Below are positions 23,159 to 35,276 of a DNA stretch of 64,000 nucleotides, piece by piece (the stretch's first letter is position 1; each line of letters begins with the position of its first letter). The stretch covers positions 620,001-684,000 of the forward strand of contig CAWUHX010000127.1 of assembly GCA_963922205.1 (NCBI GenBank), given 5' to 3'. The notes below the pieces were generated by a model, which saw only the letters and a program-made list of their open reading frames with translations, ran no database searches and was not told where the DNA came from. The position numbers were made by a program, and so were the translations under genes. The stretch comes from Romanomermis culicivorax. Its lineage: Eukaryota; Nematoda; Enoplea; Mermithida; Mermithidae.

Positions 23159-25417
23159 ATGCCAATGGTAAGCCACACACTGCCGAACTTCACTCGCTTT
23201 CTGTCGCGATCCAGTTCTCCGAACGCCGCCACAGCCGCACGCCGCACCCTAAATTTTGATCAGATGCTGTTGCCGCGACTGTCAAATATTACGCAATCGA
23301 CAGCGGTACCCACGGTAAGTCTCCTGCCTCATAATCCGCCCTTGTCTAATTTCAGTACTCCCGCGCTGGATGGGACGGCACAACTGCAAGTACCGCTCAT
23401 CCCCGCAATCGCGGCGACGATCAATTCTCAACCCCCACGGTCTCTAAGTCAAAACCTCCTTACCGCCGCTGAAAATTGCCTTAACGCGCCACCTGCATCG
23501 CAAATGCCGCCGCCGAATGCACCGACCCGAAGTAACAATGACCAAACTGTCGCCAGAACCGACTCCTCTGAATCCTTTGTCAATATCGAACCACCGCAAG
23601 CCCCAGCCGCCACCTGTGCTTCAGTAAACAATCACCGCAGCAGCCTAGCCATGGCAAACGCCAATGAAGTTCAAAATTTCCAAATTGAAGCACGCGACGC
23701 ACTGGACCAACTCAACACCGCCACCGCGCGCATAACCAACAATGTTCCTACGGTACAAACGATCGATCAAATTATCGGCGCCGTCTCCGACCAATTCCAG
23801 GCCCAGCAATTACACGTCCAACGCCAAATCCAGGAACAAACAAAAGCCACTAACGCGCGTTGCGCCGCACTCGCTGAGCAAATGCAACAATTGATTTCCA
23901 CAACGGCCGCCGCAACGCACGCGCATAATCCACCTACACCAAGACTGCCGCCGGTGTCCTCACGGTTTCACGGCGAGGAAACAAGAGATATTTATATCCC
24001 AAACGAAACTCTCCGTGAAACTGAACCGGCTCCAGTCTTTGGCAGGCTACCGAATCAAGTCAAACCCAAGGCATCGTCGACGGATACCCTGTATAATAAC
24101 GAATTTGCCTGCACTACGCGCGCCAACGAGGATTTACACCACTCCGCGCTTCAAAGACGCCCACCACCCACGGCAAACCAGTTCTGTTTCTCAGATTACC
24201 CACCCGAGGATTATTATGAACATCCGCATCCTCGGTACGACATGCCACGCACGTCTCATCATGAGGAAGATAGCCGCATCAAAACAATCGTCGACAACAT
24301 GCACCCGTTGATTATCTACGGCGCTGCAACAAATAAACGCCTGTTAGGCTTCTTCATCCCCCTGGAAAATGAGTTCTGCTACGACGCCTCCAACCACATA
24401 ACGATGAGTGCCCTACGCCGACTCACCCGCGATACCCCGAGCGATATGATCCAAGATATGACGCGGTACGAGGACGCCAAACACTTACTCATGTTCCAAT
24501 TGGCCCCCGATTGCAACCCGATGACTCTCAAACGCGAACTCGCGTCAATCACCCCAGAAGCTGGAGAAGAACCCGCCGCGTTTCTGAGTAAGGTAATGAC
24601 TTATGTACAATTATTGTATCAGCATGAAGATCAAACTTTCCGGCACAAACAAGTAATTGACACCTTTTTGACCAAAATGCCTGTTTTCTATCAACTAACA
24701 ATTGGCGAACAAGCAAAAGGTTTCACGAATGTCCAACAATTGGCCGACGCCGTAGCTAAAGCCCGTAGTGTCCTCAATGCAACTAAAGCCGAAATCGGAA
24801 CCGGGGAACGACCCATCCTTGTAAATCAAGCCAACCAGGACGCACCACCACCGAAGTCGCTGCAACCATTTGATCACCGTTTCGAATGCCGCCGCAGTAT
24901 GGATCACCCTCAACACCGCTACCGCGAGTGCTCACCATCTACGGACCGCAGTCAACAGCATCCGACACCACAACCCACTAAATTTGTCTCCTTTCAACCA
25001 CAAGCGATTGAGCCACCACCGCCGCAGCCGCCGCGCATGGAGATGCTATTGGAACAACTAATTCAACGATACGACCACCACTATGAAGAACGAAAATCCC
25101 GACAACGCCCTGAAGAAATGATACCCAACAACAGGCAACAAAGTCCGCGCCATCAATCTCAAAACAGAGAGCCGTACGCAAATCGCTTCGACCGATCTGC
25201 CAGCAGAGACCGCGCACGCACGACGCAACCTACAGGTCTTTGGTGTGATGCCCACAAATCCCGCACCCACAACACTGAAGATTGCATCTGGCTCAAGCGG
25301 CAAAACGCTCAACAGTCAACCCGACTTGAATCAAACCGCCCAAATAACGCCGCCCACCCACGGCAAGTTGATTTCCGAACCAATTCGAACGATGTCTGTG
25401 GACAGCGCGATTGGTGA
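23159..25417 (+). CDS. Gag of the 13.4-kb LTR element
   Basis: The frame is open from 23033; the first ATG is at 23159 ([11 protein letters not shown]), leaving about 750 residues. The N-terminal 300 residues are rich in A, P, N and T and look disordered. A capsid-like helical part follows, including [20 protein letters not shown] near residue 545 of the open frame. A proline/histidine/arginine-rich stretch comes next. Near the end is a C-x2-H-x4-H-x4-C knuckle ([14 protein letters not shown]), the variant found in many Ty3-type Gags. It would form the particle and bind the RNA. It ends at TGA 25415-25417; pol lies downstream in the same frame, with an overlapping +1 frame (25245-25598) between. 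Whether pol is made by frameshift or by other means cannot be told. Confidence 0.8.
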   Translation: MPMVSHTLPNFTRFLSRSSSPNAATAARRTLNFDQMLLPRLSNITQSTAVPTVSLLPHNPPLSNFSTPALDGTAQLQVPLIPAIAATINSQPPRSLSQNLLTAAENCLNAPPASQMPPPNAPTRSNNDQTVARTDSSESFVNIEPPQAPAATCASVNNHRSSLAMANANEVQNFQIEARDALDQLNTATARITNNVPTVQTIDQIIGAVSDQFQAQQLHVQRQIQEQTKATNARCAALAEQMQQLISTTAAATHAHNPPTPRLPPVSSRFHGEETRDIYIPNETLRETEPAPVFGRLPNQVKPKASSTDTLYNNEFACTTRANEDLHHSALQRRPPPTANQFCFSDYPPEDYYEHPHPRYDMPRTSHHEEDSRIKTIVDNMHPLIIYGAATNKRLLGFFIPLENEFCYDASNHITMSALRRLTRDTPSDMIQDMTRYEDAKHLLMFQLAPDCNPMTLKRELASITPEAGEEPAAFLSKVMTYVQLLYQHEDQTFRHKQVIDTFLTKMPVFYQLTIGEQAKGFTNVQQLADAVAKARSVLNATKAEIGTGERPILVNQANQDAPPPKSLQPFDHRFECRRSMDHPQHRYRECSPSTDRSQQHPTPQPTKFVSFQPQAIEPPPPQPPRMEMLLEQLIQRYDHHYEERKSRQRPEEMIPNNRQQSPRHQSQNREPYANRFDRSASRDRARTTQPTGLWCDAHKSRTHNTEDCIWLKRQNAQQSTRLESNRPNNAAHPRQVDFRTNSNDVCGQRDW

Positions 25418-25750
25418 CCCCGCCGCGGAGGACCGCCCCAATGAGGCACAAACTACCCCTGCGGCGCGCGAAACCATCTTTATGAAGGTAACTGTATACA
25501 GCGCCCACATGATTTTGTTCAGAATACCTACGCCGTTTACCCGAACCATCAATTCCCGGCACCGTGGGAACAACATATCCATTACAACGCGATACTGACT
25601 CCATACGTCACGACGCCGACAGATTCATCATGCGCTAGTTCTCAATCTTCAGAGCTACAAATAACCCTACCCGCACTTCCGGCACCAAACACAGCGTCAA
25701 TACCCCCGCTCGAACTACGCGTTAACAATCAATCGACGTCAACGGCCAAT

Positions 25751-28594
25751 ATGGTTATTCCGTCCAAAGAAATTGCTTCCACCGCGCCCATTGTTAGCCC
25801 CGGCATCGTCTGTTGGAACGCAACGGGCCGCACTTTTCAGGACCCCTGCCACATTTGTTCGTCAGTTTGTCAAATTGATAACCTCACGCCATCTTCCAAA
25901 TCGTTTGTCCGCAAGTACGCTTCTACAACAGCCTTTCAAATTCCAATCAAAATTGGAGCCGTTAAAGCACACGCGCTCATCGACACAGGTGCCCAATGTT
26001 CCGTCTTGTCATCAGGTTTAGTCAAACCCGCTTTCGACAAGCAATCGCTCCAACTCCCGATTTGTGGAAAAATCAAAGTAGCCGATGGCGCCGTAGTCAA
26101 CGCTCACGGCCCGGTAGTCATTACGATGGAATCCGCGTTTGGAGAGCACATGATCAAATGCGTAATCCTCGACGACGACGGAAACGATCAATGCATCATC
26201 AGAACCGACTTCCTCACGCACCCAGATATCCACGCCATTTTGAATTTCAAAGACAATTATATCGAAATTCAAGACGTTAAACTGCCGCTCAAAGTAATCG
26301 CTTCGGTCCGCCTGCGAACGGAATTCTTTCTAAACGCAGCCAACAACAATGTCTTAGAGGAAATACCAGAGGACGAAGGAGTAAGTTTTTATGACGATAA
26401 ATCCAATATTTTTAGCCAACCCGAAGAAATCGAAGTTGAACAACCAATACGGCAGGCTCAACCTAGTCCACACCAACCACCCTCTCGGCGGCTGGAGGTT
26501 ACTGAGCTCGCCGAACCAATTTTTCTCGTCGCCCAAGCTTCTGTCTCAATTTCACCACACTGCCAACAATGGGTCAAAAGTAGCGTGTTTCCCACAACAT
26601 CGGCGACAGTGCCTGACGTGATCGTACAACCCCTCGCCACTGATAACGTAGCCCCAGAACTTCCAGTCGAAACCGCAGTGGTCAACATCACCAACGGTCA
26701 TTGTCCGCTCCTCTTCATTAACAATAGGCCAAACAGTATCAAACTCCGACCAAATCAGCTCATTGCGATGGCAAAGCACACGCTGCAGTACACGGAAACC
26801 CACGCGAACTGTCAGATAGCAACGGCTGCCGCTGACCGCGATTTAACTGACCACGAGCCGGCTGCACTAAATAAATTGTTCCCTGGCCACACCGCACAAC
26901 AAAAGCTGGAGTACGCCCTAAACAAAATGACCGAAAAGACTTACGTTTCGGCCACGCAAAAAGTAAAAGCCCTGAATATGCTTCGGCAACACCGCAATGT
27001 TTTCAGCCTCCCCGGCGATAAACCAACAATCACCAGCGAATTGACTGTCAGTATCGACACCGGCACCGCAAAACCCATTTCCCGTCATTATTACCGCGCC
27101 GCAATGGAACAAAGACCGATAGTACGCTGTCACATTCAAGAAATGCTCCACAACGATTTCATCGAACCATCCCCCTCGCCCTGGGCCGCACCGCTGTTCT
27201 TGGTAAAAAAGAAAGATGGCTCATGGAGACCCGTTGTCGACTACCGCGGAATAAACCACGTTACGCCAAGCGACAAGTTTCCGATCCCGCGCATCGATGA
27301 CTATTTGGACGCCATGGGACACGCAAAATTCTTCACCATGCTTGACCTCAAAGCCGGGTACTGGCAGGTACCCCTCGACGCCGATTCCCACGATAAAACA
27401 ACCTTCATTTGCCAAGAAGGTTTATTTCGATTCAAAGTTTTGCCCTTCGGCTTGAAAAACGCACCTGCCAAATTTCAACGTCTAATGGAAAGAATTCTCC
27501 GACCGTACATTTGGAAAATTTGTCTCATTTATATTGAGGATATTATTATTTTCTCGAATTCGTTCGAAGAACACTTGGAACATTTACAAATCGTTTTCGA
27601 TGCCCTCCGCGCGGCCAACCTTACGCTTCGGCCAGACAAATGCGAATTCCTGCCGCCGCAGTTTTTGGGACACCTCCTTAGCGCCCGCGGAATTGCAGCC
27701 GATCCAGAAAAAGTCAAAGCGATCGCCGGATACGAATTTCCGAAGACCAAAAAAGGTATGCAAAGTTTTTTAGGTCTAGTCCAATGGTGCAAGCGATTCA
27801 TCCCAAACTTGGGGACCTTGTCCAGTCCTTTGTACGGACTCCTATGAAAAGACAATCAATATATCGCCACGAACGAATATCACGCCGCATTTGAAGGTAT
27901 AAAAACCGCCCTTACGTCTTTGCCCTTTCTCCGCTACCCCGTCTACGACGGGAAAGCTCAATTCGTTATTCAAACTGACGCCAGTACGACCGGGATTGGA
28001 GCAGTTTTGTACCAAGAAAACGGAAACGATCAACGGGTCATCGCCTACAATAGTCGCGTACTCACCGATGCCGAAACCCACTACAGTACAACTGAGCGTG
28101 AATGCCTCGCCATTGTCTACGGCTTCCGGATGTACCGCCACTATGTGTACTGCCAGAAAGTTATTGTACGCACCGACCACAAACCGCTCGAATGGCTCAA
28201 AGACGAAAAACATCGCAACTCACGCCTTCAAGGTTTCGCGATCAACCTCCAGGATTACAATTATAAAGTTGAATACGTTAAAGGAAAAGACAACGCTTGT
28301 GCCGATTTCCTATCCCAAAAGGACGACCGCGACAAATCCATAATCCAGACCGCTGAAAATTTGACCGCCACGATTTTCCGTGAGAATTTTCACCCTGCTG
28401 GTGCAACTACGGAAACCGACTTAACGGTACCGGAAATACGCCCAGCAGCAGCTTTACTACCCACGGAAGTCGATGCCGAAATCAACGCCATCACCCATGC
28501 AATGACGAGAAAGACCATCAGTCACCCCACACTCTCTAATTCCATGCCTACAGTTGTCAACCACAAACCGCCTCCGGCGGAGGTCATTACAATC
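25751..28594 (+). pseudogene. Pol: protease, reverse transcriptase and RNase H, with in-frame stop
   Basis: Protease is recognised by [13 protein letters not shown] (Asp at residue 78 of the frame). RT runs from about residue 435: the [19 protein letters not shown] block, [13 protein letters not shown] with the first catalytic Asp, and [16 protein letters not shown]. The YxDD box is written YIED (residues 594-597), so one of the two adjacent Asp is Glu. TGA at 27845-27847 interrupts after SPLYGLL, probably from CGA. The same frame resumes with RNase H: FVIQTDASTTGIGAVL, TERECLAIVYGF and VRTDHKPLEWL carry its acidic residues. The sequence then runs out at about 28590, where the integrase should follow. 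Ty3/gypsy order (PR-RT-RH-IN) is clear. Confidence 0.9.
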
Positions 28595-29133
28595 GCCGCT
28601 CATGCTACTTGCCCTACGCGGTGTTCGCCTACAACGCCACGCCGCATACAGCTACACGCCATTCGCCATTCAGTTTATTAGGAGGATATGAGCAGCGCAT
28701 CACCTTCGACTAGGACTGCGCCTGCCGCCTCACCTTGCCGTTGAATTACGACGCCTATCAACATATTTTAACGCAAGCCCAAATTGAAATGCACGAAAAA
28801 ATTAAAGCTAACCTCGATGCCGCAGCTGCCGCCAGCAAAGAATACTTTGATCACAAGGCCCGAAAACGCGACTTCGTCCTCAACGACTTAGTTCTTTTAA
28901 CCAATACGCGCAAGGCCAACAAAATTCAACCCAACTTCATCGGACCTTTCCTCATCACAGACGCCTCTCGGGCAGCCGAAAACGTTGTCACCATCGACTC
29001 ACTCGATGCCCCCGGCCGCCCGCAAACTGTCTCTATAACGCGCCTAAAACCGTTTGTTCTGCGACCAGCAAAAGACGCGTTTGAACAGGAAGAAGGTGGA
29101 CCACGTAGGCCCCACACTTCTCGCAGGCAATAG
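28595..29133 (+). pseudogene. Integrase C-terminal remnant; core deleted
   Basis: From about 28606 frame 1 reads LPYAVFAYNATPHTATRHSP, the usual end of a Ty3-type integrase core. A TAG (28711-28713) and then 28735-29133 follow, with the KARKRDFVLNDLVLL and IGPFLI segments of the C-terminal SH3-like module. The zinc-binding HHCC domain and the D,D of the catalytic core are missing. RNase H and this tail are joined within about 300 bp. This is a large internal deletion plus a frame change. Confidence 0.85.
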
Positions 29134-30394
29134 TTTGCTTTGAAATTTTTCTTTTGTGATACAGCGCTCATCACGCCGCGTTGTAAATAATCTTTACGTT
29201 TGTTTAATTTAGATTATGGCGACCTCGTTGACGAGCAAGGATGCACAGCAGTTTCGAAACACTTCCCTTCGACCCGTCTTTTACTTGCACTCGGCCGACT
29301 TTACAACATCACCTTACATCCTGCCCCGGTCCCCACGTATTATGACAGGAGGGGGTTTCTTCTTTAATGTTAGGTTCTGTTCAGTGCAAGGCCATTCGGT
29401 TTATTTCTGCCCGACCCTGGCCACTATCACTCTCATAAGACTAATTGGGAAAGGTTGATTTTAGTCCCCATTAACATAGTGGTGTTTGTGTTGCTTTTTG
29501 TAACGGTAGTGTTTGCATTTTCTTACTTTACACTTTCTTCACCTTTCAGCGGCTTATTCTTTTACTATTTCATTTCCACTTTTTGCTTCTATCAGCAATA
29601 GTCGCCTTTTTCCAGCTGCTCCAAAAAATTTATATTTTCTAGATGACGACGCCGTCGACTGGATCGACTTCCTCGGCCGACGAGCCTCCGCTGTATCGTG
29701 AATCAATAAACGTCAACGAATGATACGTACGTTGGGCCGAGCAGCAGCCCCACCAAAATGATCTAAGTTTCGCCTGCGACGGTATTTTCTCATTTTATGC
29801 TTTTGCTGCTTATCCTTGCATGCTTTTTGCTTGGGACCCCATGGGTAACTCCCCCACTCTGTAGTTTTGCGCCAGAGATCCATGGTCAGCCGCCGCAATC
29901 CCCCCCCCCTATCGTCAAGTTGTGGCCTTCTCAGTCCACAACCGGCTGCTGCTTTGATTTCCGCATACGACAACTCTCGTTATCTCGCCATCGTAGCCTG
30001 ATCCAGTTGTCCAAATGCGCCCATCAAGGTGACATCGCCGCCCAAGCCAACGCCGCCTCAAAGCATGTGTCCTTCTAACGAATCGAAAGCAACACCGCGC
30101 CTCCCTCCTGGTTCACGTTTAAATCACCCTTTAATCCCCATGTCGCTTCTTCGACTTGGTGCTCCATGTGTCAATGATGATTATCGTGCCCGCTCTTGTT
30201 TAGAAAACAACGTCAAAGGCCTGACTCGCGTCGCCGACTTGGAATCGTGGTACATATCCACGTACGCGCGACCCCCGAATGTCTTGCCGCCACCGATATT
30301 CCTTTCACCCGGAAGTTTGTAGCAGGCCTTGGCCGCCCAACCCACACCAAACTTCCGTAGCTATACACTGGTCGGCTTCGACACCTAATCGATC
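29134..30394 (+). other. Spacer and 5' part of the extra 3' coding region
   Basis: At 29629-29642 a clear acceptor (TTTATATTTTCTAG) abuts an ATG at 29643 that opens a 26-codon frame (MTTPSTGSTSSADEPPLYRE) ending at 29723. That arrangement is like the spliced subgenomic message used for a third gene in some LTR elements. From 30029 the frame used by the next segment is partly open (RVADLESWYISTYARPP) with stops at 30320 and 30383, so the third gene may once have begun here. Confidence 0.4.
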
Positions 30395-31106
30395 ATGGCT
30401 GCCGATAAAAAACAGTTTCAGTTTACCATGCCCATGCCAGCCGACCCCACAGCGTCTAGCTACCCCGGGTATGTTCAACTCGCATTTCCGAACGGCACGA
30501 TGTTTGTCTTCGAAACGTTCACCGCTACCCTGGAAGACTGGACCGCGCTATTCTCCGTAGTCGACGGCGAACACACCATCGTAGTTTCCTTCGATGGAGC
30601 CGACGACTGGGCGGGAATATATGCTCTTCTGGGCACTCAATTTCGAACCAATCCGCAAAAGAAAAAAAGACCCCGTCGTAAAAGTCATTCATTTCGAAGC
30701 ATACCGCGTTATTGGAAATATCGACATATCCCCGCCACTGTACGAGCTGGCGCGACGAATTGGCTTCCTTCCCCAAAAACGTACGCTAAAAGCAACAGTT
30801 TCCGCCATGTGGGCGCTGGACGTTTCAAAGCTCACGCTACGCTTCCCGGCAGCCCTGCGTTTCTTCAACAACCTGACGACGTCGTTGTTGCAATCCAATG
30901 TTCTGATCTACGCAGCCCTTGATGCTTATTATCCGTTGCTATTGTTTTTGGCCTTTGGTCGCTACGGCTTCATTCCCGAGGTTTACAACGCCCCCGCGTT
31001 GTTTCCCCACGACTCACTGGACGCCGCCGAAATTGACCACCTCGCCGAATATGTTATCACCACCTTTCACAACGTCGCGTTGTCGGATGCCTTGCCTCCC
31101 AACTAG
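30395..31106 (+). pseudogene. Extra ORF of the element: 3'-5' exonuclease-like segment, frameshifted
   Basis: One protein in two frames: MAADKKQFQF... from 30395 and, after a shift at about 30610-30650, the frame ending at 31106. It resembles DEDD-type 3'-5' exonucleases (WRN/RNase D class). IVVSFDGADDW (30578-30610) is at the Exo I position. LKATVSAMWALDVSK (about 30787-30830) matches the usual helix before the third motif. IYAALDAYYPLLL (30906-30944) matches Exo III (Y-x3-D). Exo I lacks the usual second acidic residue (FDGA where FDxE is expected), so activity is doubtful even without the shift. Established families use this fold to trim RNA or DNA; a role in this element is inference. Confidence 0.55.
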
Positions 31107-33152
31107 GCCAACCGAATATACCCAACGACATCGCAAGTCGCCTTACCCGCGATTATGCGAAATGAAGTTCTTTCGGCTTACAAATTTTTCATGTATGATT
31201 GCACAGCTTCGGACCACGGTCGGTCTTTTTGTTTAGGAATGGTACCGAACGGCTTCCGGGACGTCAAAGCCTCGACGCGAACAACTCATCCGAAGCTCCT
31301 CCCCGTTCCGAAGGTGCCAAAGAAAAAGAAAAAGAAACAAAAGGACGAATGGAACAAATCACCGGATGTTTCCAATGACGACGATCCGGCTCTCAAACCA
31401 TGATCTATTTTCGACGATCCCAAACGCCTTCAAGCAGCCGTCACGTCGACCATGAAGAGCAATCTCACCAACCGGCTTATCGACTTGCTCGATTTTCCGC
31501 TTTCACCGGTGTACAAGTTGGCCATCCGCGATCGTATGCCATACAACAACCCTAATTTACCGCCGCTTCCTCACGAGGTTGATGATCTCTGGACAGAACG
31601 CGTAGCCGCCGACCAACCCCTACGCGAGCGCACCTATCACGGTACTCATTATCGTTATCACCCTTCCACCATCCTTAATTTTTTACAGGTGGACGGAGAC
31701 TGGTTTCGAAAGCTAACTTCTTTCATGCCGTTAGCCGCGCTTCTTGCGTCACCGTGTTCTGCCGCAGAATATGCCTCCGTCAACGATGTCCTACTTCGCC
31801 ACGCCCAATCAATGACACCAGAAATACGCGCCGCATTCTACAAGTGTATGTGGTATCGCAGCGACGGCAACCCCAACTCGCTTCTTACCAATTGGATTAA
31901 CCGTATCCCGGAACGGGAACTGAGTTTCTCTAGTGATCCCGGCACTTATATTTGCAATCAGTTTGCGTTACACCCGATTGTGTTCAACGAAGACTTCCAC
32001 ATGGAAACGTCGGTCGAAGAAATCGAAATCGATGAACACGACTATACGGCCAATCCGCACAGCTGTTTCCACTTTTACTCAACGTTCATTGCGCTCATCG
32101 ACTTTCAGAACCGCTTTTCATTTCCTGCGCCGGTGTACGCGTACCCCATGCCGACTACGGCTTCGGTGCAAACGCTCACCGCCGAGGAACTCCTCAAACG
32201 CCCTACCGATGTCAAAGTTGAACCCGCCGATGACGAACTACTCGATACGCCAATCTTCGATCTCAACATAGCGAAGCTGCCGCCATCAACAGAGGCGTCG
32301 GCCCTTCCTATAACCGCGGCGCCTTCCGACATAACTGCAACCACCACCCAAATCAATGACTTCTTGAAACTGACGCTTGAAGAAATTTCCAATATTGCCC
32401 CGGCTCCGATGGACGAATCTACTCCCATCCAACCGGCCGCGATTGATTCTGAAACGATGACGTCAGAACAAATGTTGATCAATATACCCGAAGAAAGCAC
32501 GGTGGATCAACCCACATCTATGGATGTCACCCCTATCGAACCCGCCGCTACGATACCAACCACTGCACCCGCCGTGGATCCACGAATATATTTGGCGACA
32601 CCGGCAGTCTTGCCGGGACCTCCGATCATTGCTACTGTTGCCGCAGCCAGGTATAGTGCTCCCGTACATTTCTTGCAACAGATTATTTCAGCTACTCAAT
32701 GGGACGCCTTGGCCGCAGCACTCGCCACGTATCATTTTCCGCCACCGCCGCCCGGTATGTTGTTTCTCGAACATCAGTGGAAAGATTTCCCAGCAGCACT
32801 AAAAGACGAGATACAACGAATTTTGTTGCCTCCACCGACAGTGATCGCTCCAGTCCCGCAAGTCGCTCAAACGGCTCCTGCGATGGCCTAACCTGTCGTG
32901 CAAACACCAGCTCCTTCACCGCCGCCGGTCACATCGCAACCGCAACCGATTCCGCAACTGCCACAACCAGCGATTCTAGTGCCACTGACGGCGCCTGTGG
33001 ATATTCAAACCCCACAGGCACCCAGCACGTCCGTGCGGGCTCTAGATTGCTACGGTAATCCTATCCGAAGACCCGGCCGGTATGAACACTCAACAAAGCG
33101 AAAACAACATCTCCAGGAAGAATCGGCCTACCGCAAATCCCACAAAACATGA
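31107..33152 (+). pseudogene. Extra ORF of the element, middle part (unrecognised, Pro/Ala-rich end)
   Basis: Frame 3 continues directly from the exonuclease-like segment across stops at 31104-31106, 31401-31403 and 32889-32891 and stays readable to 33152. It includes a lysine-rich stretch (KVPKKKKKKQKDEWNK) near 31310 and a long folded-looking part (31452-32100, MKSNLTNRLIDLLDFPLSPV). A proline/threonine/alanine-rich acidic tail follows, and then GYCGNP-type basic sequence near 33040. No family recognised. Frame conservation over 2 kb with only point stops suggests it once encoded one long protein with the flanking segments. Confidence 0.55.
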
Positions 33153-33530
33153 ACAACGGACGAACCGAGCACGCGGCGTACGCCGCCACGCAGCACTTTG
33201 AGTACTGAGCGCGGCAGAACGCCCAGTGAATGCACAACTCGACGCCGCGAACAACCCGATAAACAGAGAGCCTGCGAAGAGGCCGAACGATCTTTGCACG
33301 CCATGTGAACGCCGAAACCCAAAACCGCGTCCTCCAAAACAGTAGCGCCAGCATCGAAACCACCGCCTACTCATCATGATAGCCACCGTTCACGCCACGA
33401 GTCTCACTCTCGCGATGATCGCCACTGCAAAGAAACGCAACAAACCCAACCAACCAGCCCTGATAGTCCTCAAAAAGAACGCCGCGAGGATGCACCGCCC
33501 CACCGTACGCAAAGCTAACAAACGCGCCAG

Positions 33531-34863
33531 GTGCACACGACCGGTTTCTACGAAGAGGCACATCGCCACCACTTCAGCTGGTCACCACCCAAGTTGATGG
33601 ACTTTATTAGCCCGCTGCATAGGGATGCTGAGATCCAACGTCGTCTGGAAGCTTTGAAAAACCCGCCGAAAGACGAGTTCAAAGCTCCGCTTCCCCTGCC
33701 TCCTATGGACGTGGAACCAGCAACACCTTCGATTCCACCTACGGTAACGTCGCAGCCGCCTACGGCTCCGACATCCACTACAACGACTACGGTAACCCAC
33801 ACCATGTTGCTGCCGCCTACGGCCCGGACCTCGGCTTCGGTTACCGTGTTCAAACAGCTGCCAGTGGTCATCGCCACTAGGCCCGTTCTTGGAGCTCCTC
33901 TGCCACCAAGTTCCGCACCAACCATTCAACCCCTTGCCTAGCGAAGCCACACGTTTGCCAAACTATATGCGTTTCGGAACCACCGATACGCCACATTGCG
34001 TTACGTTAGTCGCACTGGGCTACCTGCCACATATTGACCCTGCCGTTGAATTTTTCTCGCCGCGCACGCTGCACGAAATGGTATTGATCAACTTTTTTGG
34101 CCGCCTCGGTATCCGTATAATCATGCCCGTGCACATCCGTGCTACGAACACTTCGCTCACGTTGTACCAATATTTCCGCGACCATTACCGCCCCGCATAT
34201 CAAGAACAACAACCGCCGATCTCCCACGACGTGGCCACGCTGATATTGAAATATGTCGGCGGTCTTTGGGCTGAGGAGCTCGGCGTCGTTGACGCCGTTC
34301 ACACCGCCCACTTGACACTTTTCCTATACAAAGCCCGCAGCTTGGATAATCCCTCCTGCCTACTACAAGCCTACAACACCGCTGTCGGACTCATCGACAG
34401 CTGGATGGCTTATCTGCGCTACGCCCCGTTTCCACAGCCGCCGGAAATCGCCGACATCCAACAAATTTATTTGCAGTATCACAGCGAGACGGATCGCCCC
34501 GCAGCCCTGCTGCGTTGGCACGACTTTTCTGCCCGGTGGAACCTTTTGCCACCGCGACCGTTGCCGCCAACAGGGACGCCGTCCGATAGACTGTCTCTAA
34601 TCGCTACTCAATTGCCACCACGAGGGGTGAACCCGCTGTCGCCGCTTCAACTTCAAATGTCCACCTCGTTGTCGCGCCGCCGCGATACCTCTGATTACGG
34701 TCGATCCCGCTACTCCCGTAACATGTGTTTTGATGGCCACGACGACCCTCGCGATCCACATGGCTACCACAACGATCGTTACCCACAAAACGAACACGAC
34801 CGCCGCAATTCCCCACAAAACCACCGCTCCGCATCCGATACTCGTTACCGCCGCCGCCATTGA
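33531..34863 (+). pseudogene. Extra ORF of the element, 3' part (unrecognised)
   Basis: Frame 3 is open from 33531 to 33941 (includes [20 protein letters not shown]). After a shift near 33900, frame 1 runs to 34863. The second part has a helical domain ([20 protein letters not shown]) and a strongly basic, Arg/His/Asp/Tyr-rich tail such as nucleic-acid-binding proteins have. No match recognised. In another frame 34730-35197 codes for a hydrophobic run (LTSFCPVVLFLISFMLYIFV) that could be a membrane anchor or chance. Confidence 0.5.
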
Positions 34864-35264
34864 ACAAAAGCTTTCGTACAGTAACATTGTTTTTCTTCGT
34901 TTTTTGTGTTTCTTAACCTCATTTTGCCCGGTTGTTTTATTTCTAATCTCGTTCATGCTTTATATTTTTGTACTAGTGTTTCCAGCGCACGTGCAGCCGA
35001 CGCTGCAACCACACAGTAAGTTGACCGCTGGTGGCCCGCTACACGCCCCCACTTGCGTCGTTTTTGTCCTTACCCTTCGCCGCCGGACGCACTATTGTCG
35101 CCGCCCCAAAAAATCGGCTCAAACTACCCCAACAACTCCGCCGGCCCCGCTGTGTGACGCCGAAGAATTCTTCGGCAACCCCGGTGACGGCCTGTAGTGG
35201 CGGAGCTCTTCCCCTTGCACGTTTTTGGGGTATTTCTTGACGATCGCTTAGGGCGATCTACTGC

Positions 35265-35276
35265 AAGGGGGAGGGG
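35265..35276 (+). promoter_or_regulatory. Polypurine tract
   Basis: AAGGGGGAGGGG lies directly before the 3' LTR, where plus-strand DNA synthesis is primed in LTR elements. Confidence 0.85.

Noticed and set aside
23449..34956. Many minus-strand frames across the LTR element
   Set aside because: Shadows of GC-rich gag, pol and third-ORF coding on the plus strand; no independent motifs.
34730..35197. Envelope-like gene of the LTR element
   Set aside because: Only one hydrophobic run in a frame different from the third ORF; no signal peptide, furin-like site or cysteine pattern.
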